Part shown: positions 35,610 to 45,489 of the stretch, one piece after another | Layout: every line of letters begins with the position of its first letter | How positions within the stretch are numbered: position 1 is the first letter of the stretch | DNA from: Variovorax saccharolyticus | Lineage (GTDB): Bacteria; Pseudomonadota; Gammaproteobacteria; Burkholderiales; Burkholderiaceae_C | Length of the DNA: 64,000 nt | Direction of reading: 5' to 3' | Assembly: GCF_030316765.1 (NCBI RefSeq) | Contig: NZ_JASZYT010000003.1 | Location: forward strand, 124,001-188,000 | Notes under the pieces: generated by a model | Seen by the model: the letters and a program-made list of their open reading frames with translations, nothing else | What the model was told of the DNA's origin: nothing | Databases searched by the model: none | Program-made: the position numbers and the translations under genes

Positions 35610-36142
35610 GCTGGAGCTCCCATGCGTGCGCGGCGCCGCAGCGCGGCGCCCGCGCCGAGCACGACGAGCGCGCCGGCGGTCCAGGCGGCGACCGTGCGCC
35701 AATCGCGCCCGTGCACGTCCGCGACGGGCGCCGCCGCATGCAAGTCCAGGTCCGCCGCCAGCAGGTCGGACAGACCGCCGGCGACGACGGACGCAGTCAC
35801 CGCGACGACGCCCGGCTCGAGCGCTTCGGCCAGCGTGCCTTCGTACTCGCCGTCCGCGCGCTCGGCGAGCGCGAGCTTCGCGCCGCCGATCTCGAGTTCG
35901 ACCTTGGCGTTCCTGACCGGCGCGTTGTCCTCGAAGCTGTCGAGGTAGAGCGTGAGCTTCTTGCCGTCGATCACGCCCACCAGTTCGAAGGCGTCGGAAA
36001 CGGCCGCGAAGCGCGGCAGCGCCGGGCCGCTCGGTGCGGCGGCCGGGCCATGGTCATGGCCGTGCTCATCCGCGGCCGTGGCAGGCACGGCGCCCAGGGC
36101 GGCCACCAGGGCCAGGGCATTCAATGTGTGTCTGGAGATCAT
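35606..36142 (-). CDS. His-rich membrane-anchored protein of the czc operon (178 aa)
   Basis: Signal peptide (LALVAALGAVPATA), His-rich DEHGHDHGP directly after it, a beta domain with FELVGVIDGKKLTLYLDSF, and a C-terminal membrane helix (AAWTAGALVVLGAGAALRRR). Its FELV...LYLD pattern is shared with the 127-aa protein at the other end of the operon, so the two probably share a fold. Lies between czcC and czcB and overlaps the latter. Predicted periplasmic metal-binding accessory; no experimental function known to me. Confidence 0.8.
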   Translation of the reverse strand: MISRHTLNALALVAALGAVPATAADEHGHDHGPAAAPSGPALPRFAAVSDAFELVGVIDGKKLTLYLDSFEDNAPVRNAKVELEIGGAKLALAERADGEYEGTLAEALEPGVVAVTASVVAGGLSDLLAADLDLHAAAPVADVHGRDWRTVAAWTAGALVVLGAGAALRRRARMGAPA

Positions 36143-36161
36143 TGCGTTGTTCTTTCCTTGG

Positions 36162-37400
36162 CTATTGCGGCAACAAGCCGAGTGCCTGGCGCCACTGCGA
36201 GACCGCAGCAGCGAGATCGATGCGGCTGCGGGCCGCCTGGCGCTGCGCGTCGGCCGCCTCCTGCTCGATCCGCAGGCGGGTCGGCAGGTCGGTTTCGCCG
36301 AGCCGGAACGACTTCTCGAAGAAGCCGCGCGATTCACCGGCCAGCCGGCTGCGGCGCTCTGCCGCCTCGACCGCCAGCGCGAGCGCCTTCACGCGCTCGC
36401 TGGCGGCCCGGGCCTCGGCGCCGATGCGCGCCTGCTCGACGAGCAACTGGGCTTCGGCCTCCGTCTGCTCGGCGCCGGCGACCGCGATCCGCGCATCGCT
36501 GCGGCTGAGTCTTCCGAGCGGGATGCGGACCGCCACGCTGAGTACCTGGGCGTAGCGTTCGTTGGCGTCGGAACGCTCGCGCGTCACGCCCAGCATCAGT
36601 TCGGGATTGGCGCGGGTCTGCGCCGCGGCCAGTTCGGCCTGGCGCCGCGCCACATCGGCGCGCGCCACCAGGTCCTGAAGCACGGGATGCGAGGCATCGG
36701 CCGGCGGTTCGACCGGCCTCGCTTCGGACGCCAGCTGCTCGACGGCGAGCGGCGCCGCGCCGGTCAGCGCGGTCCAGCGCTGCGCGGCCTGCGCCAGCGC
36801 CGCATCCGACTCGGCCACGGCGCCTTCGGCCGCCGCCACCGCCGCCTCGGCCTGATGGCTGTCGGACCGGGCCAGGTCGCCCGCGCCGACGCGCCGTGCG
36901 ACATCGGCCGCGAGCTGCTGCGAACCGCTCAGGCGTTGCTGTGCCAGGGAGCGATCCAGACTGGCCTTCGCATAGGTCCAGTAGGCCTCCCGAACCTCCG
37001 CGGCCAAGCGCCATTGCGCGGCGAACAGGCGCGCCTCGACGGCGCCGCTGTCGGCATGGGCAGCGGCCAGCGAACGGGACTTTTCGCCCGGCAGCCAGAT
37101 CGGGACGGCGACCTTGGCCTCGTACTCCCGCGCGCCGGTGTTGCTGGTCAGGCGGTCGCCCTTGGCTGTCAGTTCGAGCGCCGGCGGCTCGGGGGTCCAG
37201 CGCTGCGCCGCCGCCTCCGAAGCGGTTGCGGCGTCCCGACGCAAGCCGGCGCCACGGTACTCGGGCTGCCGCGCCCATGCGGCTTCGAAGCCCTGCTTGA
37301 TCGAGCCGCCGCCCGAGGCGGCCGGCTGCGCTTGCACCGGCAGGCCGCAAGCCAGTGCAAGCACCAGCGCACCGGGGGTTCCCCAGTGGGTTGAATTCAT
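36162..37400 (-). CDS. czcC: Outer-membrane channel of the metal efflux pump (TolC family)
   Basis: 412 aa, signal peptide (LVLALACGLPVQAQ), then the long helical hairpins of an outer-membrane factor (for example LAAEVREAYWTYAKASLDRS and ELAAAQTRANPELMLGVTRE). It is slightly shorter than TolC, as usual for CzcC. It forms the exit duct for CzcA/CzcB. 106 bases after czcI and 19 before the His-rich gene, so all are one operon. Confidence 0.88.
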   Translation of the reverse strand: MNSTHWGTPGALVLALACGLPVQAQPAASGGGSIKQGFEAAWARQPEYRGAGLRRDAATASEAAAQRWTPEPPALELTAKGDRLTSNTGAREYEAKVAVPIWLPGEKSRSLAAAHADSGAVEARLFAAQWRLAAEVREAYWTYAKASLDRSLAQQRLSGSQQLAADVARRVGAGDLARSDSHQAEAAVAAAEGAVAESDAALAQAAQRWTALTGAAPLAVEQLASEARPVEPPADASHPVLQDLVARADVARRQAELAAAQTRANPELMLGVTRERSDANERYAQVLSVAVRIPLGRLSRSDARIAVAGAEQTEAEAQLLVEQARIGAEARAASERVKALALAVEAAERRSRLAGESRGFFEKSFRLGETDLPTRLRIEQEAADAQRQAARSRIDLAAAVSQWRQALGLLPQ

Positions 37401-37506
37401 GTGATGGTCTCGTCGCGATGGCAGGCGCGGCGGCCCGCCGATTCAAGAACCCGACGAGGGTGGCGCGCCGGATGGGCGCCAACGGATCAACCGCCTCGTC
37501 AGCCTG

Positions 37507-37863
37507 TCAGGCGACGAGGGCCGAGGGCGGCCGCAGGAGCGTGTCGACGAAGCGGTCTGGCACCGCCCATGCGTAGCGAACGGAATAGGCGTGGCCACCC
37601 CAGAGGGTCGGCACGCTTTCCGAGGCCGGCACCACCGCGGTGGCTGCCGCGTGGCAGACGCCGCAATCCGGATGGTTCGAGAGCGAGCCGGCCGGGCCTT
37701 CGTCGGCCGGCTGCACCGCCTGCGCAGCGTCGGCGTGCTCGTGCTGATGGTGACCGAAGTGGCTGGCGCCCTGTGGCTCGTGCGCGCAGACGCTCGCTGC
37801 CGCCGCCCAGGTCCACTGGATCGGCAGCACGACCATCAGGAAGATGAACACGAGGCGGCGCAT
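37507..37863 (-). CDS. czcI: CzcI-like metal-resistance protein (118 aa)
   Basis: Signal peptide (LVFIFLMVVLPIQWTWA), then a Cys/His-rich mature region: VCAHEPQGASHFGHHQHEH and HPDCGVCHAAA. This N-terminus and His pattern match CzcI, a small periplasmic protein at the head of czcICBA operons with a proposed regulatory or sensing role. It is the first gene of the operon; no convincing ribosome site. No CzcRS or CzcD gene is next to it in this window. Confidence 0.85.
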   Translation of the reverse strand: MRRLVFIFLMVVLPIQWTWAAAASVCAHEPQGASHFGHHQHEHADAAQAVQPADEGPAGSLSNHPDCGVCHAAATAVVPASESVPTLWGGHAYSVRYAWAVPDRFVDTLLRPPSALVA

Positions 37864-38020
37864 GAGGGGCGCGAGTCTATCAAAGCACCCGATGGGCCGG
37901 AAATCCGAAAGGGCAAATGGCGCGGCTCGGCTGGCTGCCTGCCTGCCTGCCTCCCAGATTTCTCTCCGATCCCGGCGCAGCATCGATGGCCGAGCCGGCC
38001 TGAACCCGGCGCCGACAGCC

Positions 38021-38872
38021 ATGACACCTTCCATGCCCACGAACGCCCCGCCCTCCTTTCGCGCATCGCGCCGCGGCGTGCTGATCTCCGGACTGGCCGC
38101 CACGGTCGCGGGCAACGCCTCGCGCGCAGAAAGCCTCGCGCCCTCCGATCCAGGCCGCCTGCCCCTGACCGCGGCCGCCACCGAAGGCCCGTACTACTTC
38201 GATGCGCGCAAGTTCCGGTCCGACATCACCGAAGGACGGCCCGGCGTGCCGCTGGAGGTCCGCTTCACGGTGCTGGGCCTGGAGCGAAGGCCGTGGCCGG
38301 GCGCGCGGGTCGACATCTGGCATTGCGATGCGCAAGGGGTCTACTCCGGCTATGCCGGCCAGGGCGAAGACCAGCGACTGTCCACCCAGGGCCAGAGCTT
38401 CCTGCGCGGCTCGCTGCTGACCGATGCCAGCGGCACGGCCGCGTTCTCGACCATCTACCCCGGCTGGTATCGCGGCCGCACGACGCATGTGCACTTCAAG
38501 GTCTTCGACGGCGCGCATGAGGTCCTCACCTCGCAGTTCTTCCTGCCCGACGCGCTCAGCGAGTTCCTCTACACCCGGCTGCCGGACTATCGCCGCGCCA
38601 GCCTGCGCGACACGCTCAACAGCAGCGACGGCATCGCGCTGCAGGCCGGGGCCACCGTGCTGGGCGCCGTGCGCGAAGAGGCACGCGCCTATGTCGCCAG
38701 CCTGACGCTGGTGGCGGACCCCGCGGCCAGGCCGGTCGCCGAGCGGGCGCCGCCGCCGCCGGGCGAGCGAGGGCCGGCAGGCCGAGGCCGGCCCGGCGGT
38801 CCGCCTCCACCGCAATTCCAGCCGCTCGACGGCGAGGCGCGCACCCGGGCGCTGGTGCCCGGAAGGGCCTAG
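38021..38872 (+). CDS. Secreted intradiol ring-cleavage dioxygenase-like protein (283 aa)
   Basis: Twin-arginine-like signal at residues 15-40 (FRASRRGVLISGLAATVAGN), then an intradiol dioxygenase fold: GPYYFDARKFRSDI, WPGARVDIWHCDAQGVYSGY, IYPGWYRGRTTHVHFKVF. Candidate iron ligands are Tyr in VYSGY, Tyr in WYRGR and the His pair in THVHF. The C-terminal 50 residues are a Pro/Gly/Arg-rich tail. Secreted members of this family are often annotated as protocatechuate-dioxygenase-like, but substrate is unknown. Tat export would allow folding with iron before secretion. Divergent from czcI. Confidence 0.85.
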   Translation: MTPSMPTNAPPSFRASRRGVLISGLAATVAGNASRAESLAPSDPGRLPLTAAATEGPYYFDARKFRSDITEGRPGVPLEVRFTVLGLERRPWPGARVDIWHCDAQGVYSGYAGQGEDQRLSTQGQSFLRGSLLTDASGTAAFSTIYPGWYRGRTTHVHFKVFDGAHEVLTSQFFLPDALSEFLYTRLPDYRRASLRDTLNSSDGIALQAGATVLGAVREEARAYVASLTLVADPAARPVAERAPPPPGERGPAGRGRPGGPPPPQFQPLDGEARTRALVPGRA

Positions 38873-38938
38873 CGCGGTCGACGATCGTGGGCGTCGGCCT
38901 ACACACGCCGGCAACACGGCCCGGATAGGATTTCACGC

Positions 38939-39688
38939 TTGCGCATGAATCTCGCCTCCCTTGCCTTGCCTGCCCTGTGCCTCGCCCTTGCCGGATGCGA
39001 TCTGCATCTGGACGATCCGCAGGAACTCGCCACCCTCGCCGGCGTGGCGCCCCCCGCCTTCACGGCCCTGCCATCGACCCAGGCACCGGATTGCTCGGTG
39101 GTGCTGTATGGCGACTCGATCCTCAACGGCGCCTACGTCGACCATGAGCGCTTCATGCGCCATCCGCGCAACCCGGCGGCCGAACTCAAGGCGCGGCGGC
39201 CTGCATGGCGCATCGACGACCGAACGCAGCCCGGCCAGTCGCTGGCGAAGCTGGCCAAGGGATTCAGGACCGATCCGCGCGCGGCCCGCGTGGTCGTGAT
39301 CGGCAGCGGCATCGCCGAAGGCTGGGCCGGGGAGACCGTCCTGCACAACCTGCCCTGGATGGTTCACACCGTCCGCTACGAAGGCCGCATCCCGGTGCTG
39401 ACAGGCTATGCGCGGCAGTTGCCCAATGCCTTCATGACACCCGACAAGATGGCCGGGCGCGACCTCGTCGACGACGAGGTGGACGAACTGGCCGAGGACA
39501 TGAAGGTCGAGTTCGCGGACATCGGCGAGGCCGGCCCGGTCGCGCTGGCGGACGACGTGCATCCGACCTCCGAATACAGCCTGCGGCTCACCGACAGGCT
39601 GGTCGCGGCGCTGGACCGCGTGGCGCCGGAATGCAGCCAGCGGCCCGCAGCTAGATCGACGCCCCCGCCGACTCGAGCGCCGGCTTAA
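38939..39688 (+). CDS. SGNH/GDSL-type hydrolase lipoprotein (249 aa)
   Basis: Lipoprotein signal LPALCLALAGCDLHL (lipobox LAGC). SGNH hydrolase block I YGDSILNG holds the nucleophile Ser, and block V DDVHPT the Asp-His pair. Predicted outer- or inner-membrane-anchored esterase; substrate unknown. TTG 38939 has AGGA eight bases upstream, while ATG 38945 is 14 away, so TTG is preferred. The 3' end overlaps the convergent SDR gene by 38 bases. Confidence 0.78.
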   Translation: MRMNLASLALPALCLALAGCDLHLDDPQELATLAGVAPPAFTALPSTQAPDCSVVLYGDSILNGAYVDHERFMRHPRNPAAELKARRPAWRIDDRTQPGQSLAKLAKGFRTDPRAARVVVIGSGIAEGWAGETVLHNLPWMVHTVRYEGRIPVLTGYARQLPNAFMTPDKMAGRDLVDDEVDELAEDMKVEFADIGEAGPVALADDVHPTSEYSLRLTDRLVAALDRVAPECSQRPAARSTPPPTRAPA

Positions 39689-40454
39689 CGCTTTCGACCG
39701 CGCCGCCCCCGTCGCACGGAATCACGGCGCCCGAGATGTAGCCCGCATAGGGCGAAGCCAGGAACAGCGCCAGGTTGGCGATGTCGTCGAGACTGCCGAA
39801 GCGCTTGAGCGGCACCGCGTCCTGCGCCGACTGCCGTTCGGCCGCCGACGGCGCCATCAGCTTGCGGAAGCCCTCGGTGCCGTCGATCGGGCCCGGCGAG
39901 ATCGAGTTGATGCGAAGGCCCTCGCCGCCCCATTCGAGCGCCAGCACGCGCGTGAGCTGGTCGACACCGGCCTTGGCGGCACAGGCGTGCGCCTGGTAGC
40001 GCATCGGCACGAAGGACTGCGGCGCCGTGATGCTGATCACCGATGCGCCGGGCTTGCGCAGGTGCGCATGCGCCTGGCGCAGCACGTGGAAGCTGCCGAC
40101 CAGGTCGATGTCGACCACCACCTTGAAGCCGTTGGACGACATGTCCTTGGCCTCGCAGAGAAAGTTGCCGGCCGCGCCGGACACCAGCACGTCGATGGGG
40201 CCGAAGCGGTCGACCGATTCCTGCAGGGCCCGGCCCACCGCATCGAAGTCGCGCACGTCGGCGCACACGCCATGCACCTCGCCGCCGTGACCGCGCAGTT
40301 CGGCGACCGCGGCCTCGACGTTCTCGGGCTTGCGGCTGGCCACCGTGAGCCTGGCGCCCTGGCGCGCGAACGCGTGCGCGATGCCGAAGTTGATGCCCGT
40401 GGTGCCGCCGAACACGACGACGTGCCGGCCTGTGAAATCGAAATCTACTTGCAT
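39651..40454 (-). CDS. SDR oxidoreductase, 2,4-dienoyl-CoA reductase-like (267 aa)
   Basis: Short-chain dehydrogenase. Rossmann motif GGTTGINFGIAHAFARQG near residues 16-33; the C-terminal SPYAGYISGAVIPCDGGG is typical of the family. The catalytic Tyr is not in the usual YxxxK setting: the block reads PMRYQAHACAAKAGVD, as in peroxisomal/bacterial 2,4-dienoyl-CoA reductase-type SDRs, which use a different active site. Probable role: reduction of an acyl-CoA intermediate, or of a keto acid CoA ester, in the pathway encoded upstream. It is the last gene after the AraC gene. Stop overlaps the convergent lipoprotein gene. Confidence 0.83.
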   Translation of the reverse strand: MQVDFDFTGRHVVVFGGTTGINFGIAHAFARQGARLTVASRKPENVEAAVAELRGHGGEVHGVCADVRDFDAVGRALQESVDRFGPIDVLVSGAAGNFLCEAKDMSSNGFKVVVDIDLVGSFHVLRQAHAHLRKPGASVISITAPQSFVPMRYQAHACAAKAGVDQLTRVLALEWGGEGLRINSISPGPIDGTEGFRKLMAPSAAERQSAQDAVPLKRFGSLDDIANLALFLASPYAGYISGAVIPCDGGGAVESVKPALESAGASI

Positions 40455-40471
40455 GGGTCCTCGAAAAAGAA

Positions 40472-41326
40472 TCAGGCGAACTGGTAGCGCGGCGAGCCCG
40501 CGGCGGCCCGGCCGTAGAGCTCGAGCCTGCGGCTGCCGGCGAAGATCGATTTGGGTGTCAGGCCGTAGACCTGCCGGATCGAGTGGCTGAAATGGGTCGA
40601 GTCGGGGTAGCCGACATCGAGCGCGATGTTCGCGAGGTTGGCGTTCTGCGTCACGTAGTAGAGAACGCTGCGGGCCCGCTGCCAGGTGCGGAAGCTGCGG
40701 AACGGCGTGCCCACCTCGGCCTTGAACAGGTGCAGGAAACGCGACACCGACAGGTGCGAAGCGTCGGCGCAGTCTTGCGCCGAGGTGTGGCTGTTGGGGT
40801 CGTCCTTGATGCGCGCGAGCGTGGCGCGGATGCGCCGGTCGATGGCACGCGGCGCCAGCGCGTCGCCGAAGAAGCTGCGGTCGAAGTCGGCCGTCTGCGG
40901 GAACTGCCGCGTGCTGCTGCAACGGAAGCGTTCGAGCGCGGCACGCAAGGCACGCAGCACCTCGTCTTCGCACACGAGGCCGCGCCCCTGCGCGATGAAG
41001 GCCGGCAGGCGCTTGCTCTCCACGCTGTCGGCCTCGATGAGGATGTTGCAGATCATGCGTTCGCCCGAGGCGATGCGGTGCGGCACGTAGGGCGGAATCA
41101 CCGACACCTCGGCCTCCTCCCAGGCGCCGCCCGCGACGCTGATGCGGTGCGGCTTGCTGAGCGAGACGTAGATCGAATAGGCGCCGAAGGTGCGCACCGA
41201 GGGCTCGCCGAGCAGGCCCACGTAGAGCACGCGATCCGCGTTCAGCCACATGAGCGGCTCCTGCCGCGCGGGGGCGCTGCCGCGCACGGCGATCGAGGAT
41301 GCGGAAGATTCGAGTTCGATGTGCAT
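40472..41326 (-). CDS. AraC-family transcriptional regulator (284 aa)
   Basis: N-terminal sensing domain with a cupin-like feel (VSVIPPYVPHRIASGERMI) and a C-terminal AraC DNA-binding domain with both HTH units: SAQDCADASHLSVSRFLHLF and NLANIALDVGYPDSTHFSHS. Lies inside the catabolic operon, between the ACAD and SDR genes, on the same strand; probably the local activator of this block. Effector unknown. Confidence 0.9.
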   Translation of the reverse strand: MHIELESSASSIAVRGSAPARQEPLMWLNADRVLYVGLLGEPSVRTFGAYSIYVSLSKPHRISVAGGAWEEAEVSVIPPYVPHRIASGERMICNILIEADSVESKRLPAFIAQGRGLVCEDEVLRALRAALERFRCSSTRQFPQTADFDRSFFGDALAPRAIDRRIRATLARIKDDPNSHTSAQDCADASHLSVSRFLHLFKAEVGTPFRSFRTWQRARSVLYYVTQNANLANIALDVGYPDSTHFSHSIRQVYGLTPKSIFAGSRRLELYGRAAAGSPRYQFA

Positions 41327-41383
41327 GCTTGTCTCCTTGCTTCTGTTCTGCCGTTCGGGTTGCCGCGGGCCGGATGCCTGGGG

Positions 41384-42586
<1,203 letters not shown>

Positions 42587-42621
42587 GGGTGACTTTCGGA
42601 TGGAATGGATGAGAGCCGCAA

Positions 42622-43713
42622 CTAGCGCGCGGTCCTGGGGAAGTGGGCCTCGACCTGGCGCCAGGCGGCCTCGGCGATCGGCCGGGCGCGGGCACCGGTC
42701 TCGCGCGCCTCGGCGCTCGACGCCGTGCCGTCGTGCGAGCGCTTGAGAATGCCTTGCAGGATGGCGGCGAGCCGGAACATGGCGTAGGCCAGGTAGAACT
42801 CCCAATGCGACGGATCGACCGGCTCGCGGCCGACCCGGCGGCAATAGGCATCGAGGTAGGCGCGCTCGCCCGGAATGCCGAGGGCCGCGAAGTCGGCGCC
42901 GGCCATGCCGCGGAACTGCTGCGCGCCCAGGCGCCAGGGCAGCGCGTGGTAGGCGAAGTCGGCCAGCGGGTGGCCGAGCGTGGACAGTTCCCAGTCGAGC
43001 AGCGCCAGCACGCGCGGCTCGCTCGGGTGGAAGATCATGTTGTCGATGCGCAGGTCGCCATGGAAGATGCAGCTTTCGTCCCGGCCCGTCGGCGTGACCG
43101 GGACATTCGCCGGCAGCCACTCGATCAACCGCTCCATCGCGGGAATCGCGTCGACGCCGCCGGGGCCTTCGACCGTCGCCTGGTACTGGCGGGTCCAGCG
43201 CGCGATCTGGCGCTCGAAGAAGGCCCCGGGCCGGCCGTAGTGGGCCAGTCCGGCCGCATCCACGTCGACCCGATGCAGCGCGGCGACCACGCGGTTCATC
43301 TCGTCGTAGATGGCGCTGCGCCCGGCCACCGGCATGCCGGGCAGCGCCGGGTCCCAGAGCACGCGGCCGTCGACGAATGCCATCACGTAGAACGGCGTGC
43401 CGACCACCTGCGGGTCGTCGCAGAAGCAATGCACGCGCGCCACCGGCACGTCGGTGCCGCCCAGGGCATGCAGCACCCGGTACTCGCGGTCGACCGCATG
43501 CGCGGAGGGCAGCAGCACGCCGTCGGGTTGCTTGCGCAGCACGTAGCGGGCACCGGCGGAATCGCTCAGGAGATAGGTTGGGTTGGACTGGCCGCCTTTG
43601 AAGCGGGTGGCGCTCAGCGGGCCGCGCAGGCCGGGCAGCCGGCCTTCGAGCCAGGCTGCCAGGCGGACCGTGTCCAGCGGCCGCGGGGCGGTTTCCGGAG
43701 AGTTCGCGCTCAC
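42622..43713 (-). CDS. APH-like kinase partner of the acyl-CoA dehydrogenase (363 aa)
   Basis: Aminoglycoside-phosphotransferase-like fold. Glycine-rich loop FKGGQSNPT (38-46), catalytic [10 protein letters not shown] (216-225) with Asp220, and metal-binding [12 protein letters not shown] near 238-249. Resembles the kinase half of ACAD10/11 and LvaA of levulinate catabolism, which phosphorylate 4-hydroxyacyl-CoA. The start is GTG 43713 with AAGGA eight bases upstream; an upstream TTG is less likely. It is 35 bases before the ACAD gene. Predicted substrate: a 4-hydroxyacyl-CoA; inferred from family and pairing. Confidence 0.85.
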   Translation of the reverse strand: MSANSPETAPRPLDTVRLAAWLEGRLPGLRGPLSATRFKGGQSNPTYLLSDSAGARYVLRKQPDGVLLPSAHAVDREYRVLHALGGTDVPVARVHCFCDDPQVVGTPFYVMAFVDGRVLWDPALPGMPVAGRSAIYDEMNRVVAALHRVDVDAAGLAHYGRPGAFFERQIARWTRQYQATVEGPGGVDAIPAMERLIEWLPANVPVTPTGRDESCIFHGDLRIDNMIFHPSEPRVLALLDWELSTLGHPLADFAYHALPWRLGAQQFRGMAGADFAALGIPGERAYLDAYCRRVGREPVDPSHWEFYLAYAMFRLAAILQGILKRSHDGTASSAEARETGARARPIAEAAWRQVEAHFPRTAR

Positions 43714-43749
43714 GAGGAAGGTCCTTGCATGCGGCCCATCGTAGGCCAC

Positions 43750-43762
43750 ATTGTCTGACAAT
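43750..43762. promoter_or_regulatory. Palindromic operator candidate ATTGTCTGACAAT
   Basis: Perfect 13-bp palindrome about 40 bases upstream of the kinase start. A near-identical copy lies at 44709-44721 beside the gntR start. Such short palindromes are typical of FCD-subfamily GntR operators. Confidence 0.6.
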
Positions 43763-43782
43763 ACATCAGGGTTTGTCCGACA

Positions 43783-44568
43783 CTATCGCCCGATAAACAG
43801 AGGGTTTCTCTTGGCCGAGAAGGCCTTGACGCCCTCCTGGGCATCGGCCGTGGCGCCCGAGGCGACCATGCCGCGGTGCTCGATCTCGAGTTGGGCTTCG
43901 AGCGCGCGGCCGGCCGCGCCGTCGAGCAGGGCCTTGGTCCGCGCCAGCGCCGCGGTGGCGCCGGCGGCGAGCGCCTCGACCCGTTCGCGCGCACGGGCTT
44001 CGAGTTCGGCGTCCGGATGGACCTGCGACACGGCGCCGATCGCCAGGCATTCGCGCGCCGTCAATGATTGGTTGGTCAGGAAGATCTCCTTGGCACGCGC
44101 GGCACCCACGCGGCGCGCCAGCAGCCAGGACGATCCGGCGTCGGGTGTGAGGCCGATCGCCGTATAGCCGCCGCGCAGCTTCATCGACTCGGCCGCGAGC
44201 ACGATGTCGGCACAAAGCGCGAGGCCGATGCCGCCGCCGCCGACCGGACCGTTGAGCGCGCTGACCACCGGCACCGGCAGCGTCGCCAGCGTGTGGATCG
44301 CGCGGTGCAGCGGCGGGATCGCGCGGTCGAGCAGGCCGGACAGGTCGCCGCCCGCATCGACGAAGTCGGCGATGTCGCCGCCGGCGCAGAACTGCCGGCC
44401 ACGGGCCCGCAGCAACACCGCGCGCACGCCCTTGTCGGCCGCCAGCCGCTCGATGCAGTCGACCAGCGCGCGACCGGTCTCGAGGTCGAGCACATTGGCC
44501 CGTTCGGGGCGGTTGAGCGTGAGCAGTGCGACCGCGCCCTCACGCTCCAGCAGTACGGAGTCGGACAA
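43783..44568 (-). CDS. Crotonase-family enzyme, PaaG-like (261 aa)
   Basis: Enoyl-CoA hydratase/isomerase fold with oxyanion-hole segment RQFCAGGDIADF and GPVGGGGIGLALCADI. The active-site segment reads IGLTPDAGSSWLLARRVG, the PDAG form found in PaaG-type isomerases, so an isomerase role is as likely as hydration. The start is TTG 44568, with AGAGG seven bases upstream; no ATG is near. It heads the block kinase-ACAD-araC-SDR, ending 70 bases before the kinase gene, and is divergent from gntR. Confidence 0.85.
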   Translation of the reverse strand: MSDSVLLEREGAVALLTLNRPERANVLDLETGRALVDCIERLAADKGVRAVLLRARGRQFCAGGDIADFVDAGGDLSGLLDRAIPPLHRAIHTLATLPVPVVSALNGPVGGGGIGLALCADIVLAAESMKLRGGYTAIGLTPDAGSSWLLARRVGAARAKEIFLTNQSLTARECLAIGAVSQVHPDAELEARARERVEALAAGATAALARTKALLDGAAGRALEAQLEIEHRGMVASGATADAQEGVKAFSAKRNPLFIGR

Positions 44569-44708
44569 TCCAGGACCTCTTTGAACGCAGCGGCGCCGCG
44601 ACGATGGCCGAGCGTAGGCAAGGCCCTGCCCTGCGTCTTGTGCCAACTCGCTGCGACTTTGGCTTTTCGAGGGTTCATCCGAGGGCAAAGCCCTTGTGGC
44701 CGATGCGT

Positions 44709-44721
44709 ATTGCCTGACAAT
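44709..44721. promoter_or_regulatory. Palindromic operator candidate ATTGCCTGACAAT
   Basis: One mismatch from the perfect palindrome at 43750-43762. It lies 37 bases before the gntR start and in the divergent gap to the crotonase gene, a standard position for autoregulation and control of the divergent operon. Confidence 0.6.
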
Positions 44722-44757
44722 TACGTCAACAATCCCGCCCCAAGCGCGCGAAGCTGC

Positions 44758-45480
44758 ATGACCATCGCCCTCAAGACCGTCGCACCCAGAATGCCCGCCC
44801 GCGCCCGGCCGGCGCCCGAGACGCCGCATCCGCGCAGCACGCCCGACCGCGTGGCCGACGCGATCAGCAAGGGCATCCTGATGCGGCGCTTCACGGTCGG
44901 CCAGCGGCTGGTCGAGGCCGATCTCACACGCGATCTGGGCGTGAGCCGCAGCACCGTGCGCGAAGCCCTGCGCATCCTGGCGTCGAGCGGCGTGGTCGAC
45001 CTCACGCCGCACCGCGGCGCCGTGATCCGCTCGCTCACGCGCGAAGACGCCGCCAGCCTGCTCGGCGTGCTGGAGGTGCTGTCGGGCCTGGCCGCGCGGC
45101 TGGCCGCCGCCAACATCCACCGCGCAGACAACGCAAGGCGCTTCGAGGCCGCGGCGCAGAAGCTGGTCAGCGCCCGCACGCCCGAGGCGCTCGACCGCGT
45201 GCTCGACGAGCGCGCCAACTACTACAAGGTGATGTTCGAGATCGCCGATAGCGGCGAACTCGACCGCGTGCTGCCGCAGGCGCGGGCCCACCTGTTCCGC
45301 GCCCAGTTCTATCACTCGCTGACCACCGCCGACCTGAAGGCGATGGTGGCCGAATACCGCGCCATCACCGAAGCCATCCTCGAGGGCGACGAGGCCAAGG
45401 CCGAGAGCCGCATGCGGCGGCACCTGCAGAAGACCGGCGAGCGCACGCTGCCGCGGATGAGCGCGTTCGCGCTGGCCTGA
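44758..45480 (+). CDS. GntR-family transcriptional regulator, FCD subfamily (240 aa)
   Basis: N-terminal winged HTH (DRVADAISKGILMRRF, then VEADLTRDLGVSRSTVREAL) and a helical FCD effector domain (EVLSGLAARLAAANIHRA ... LKAMVAEYRAITEAIL). Divergent from the crotonase-kinase-ACAD block and convergent with the second crotonase/importer operon, so it is well placed to control both sides. FCD regulators usually sense organic acids, often the pathway substrate or its CoA ester. The operator candidates at 43750 and 44709 fit. Confidence 0.9.
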   Translation: MTIALKTVAPRMPARARPAPETPHPRSTPDRVADAISKGILMRRFTVGQRLVEADLTRDLGVSRSTVREALRILASSGVVDLTPHRGAVIRSLTREDAASLLGVLEVLSGLAARLAAANIHRADNARRFEAAAQKLVSARTPEALDRVLDERANYYKVMFEIADSGELDRVLPQARAHLFRAQFYHSLTTADLKAMVAEYRAITEAILEGDEAKAESRMRRHLQKTGERTLPRMSAFALA

Positions 45481-45489
45481 GCGCCAGCC

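Noticed and set aside
37937..37954. GCCT tandem repeat upstream of the dioxygenase as a phase-variable tract
   Set aside because: Only about three perfect units in a GC-rich leader; too short to claim.
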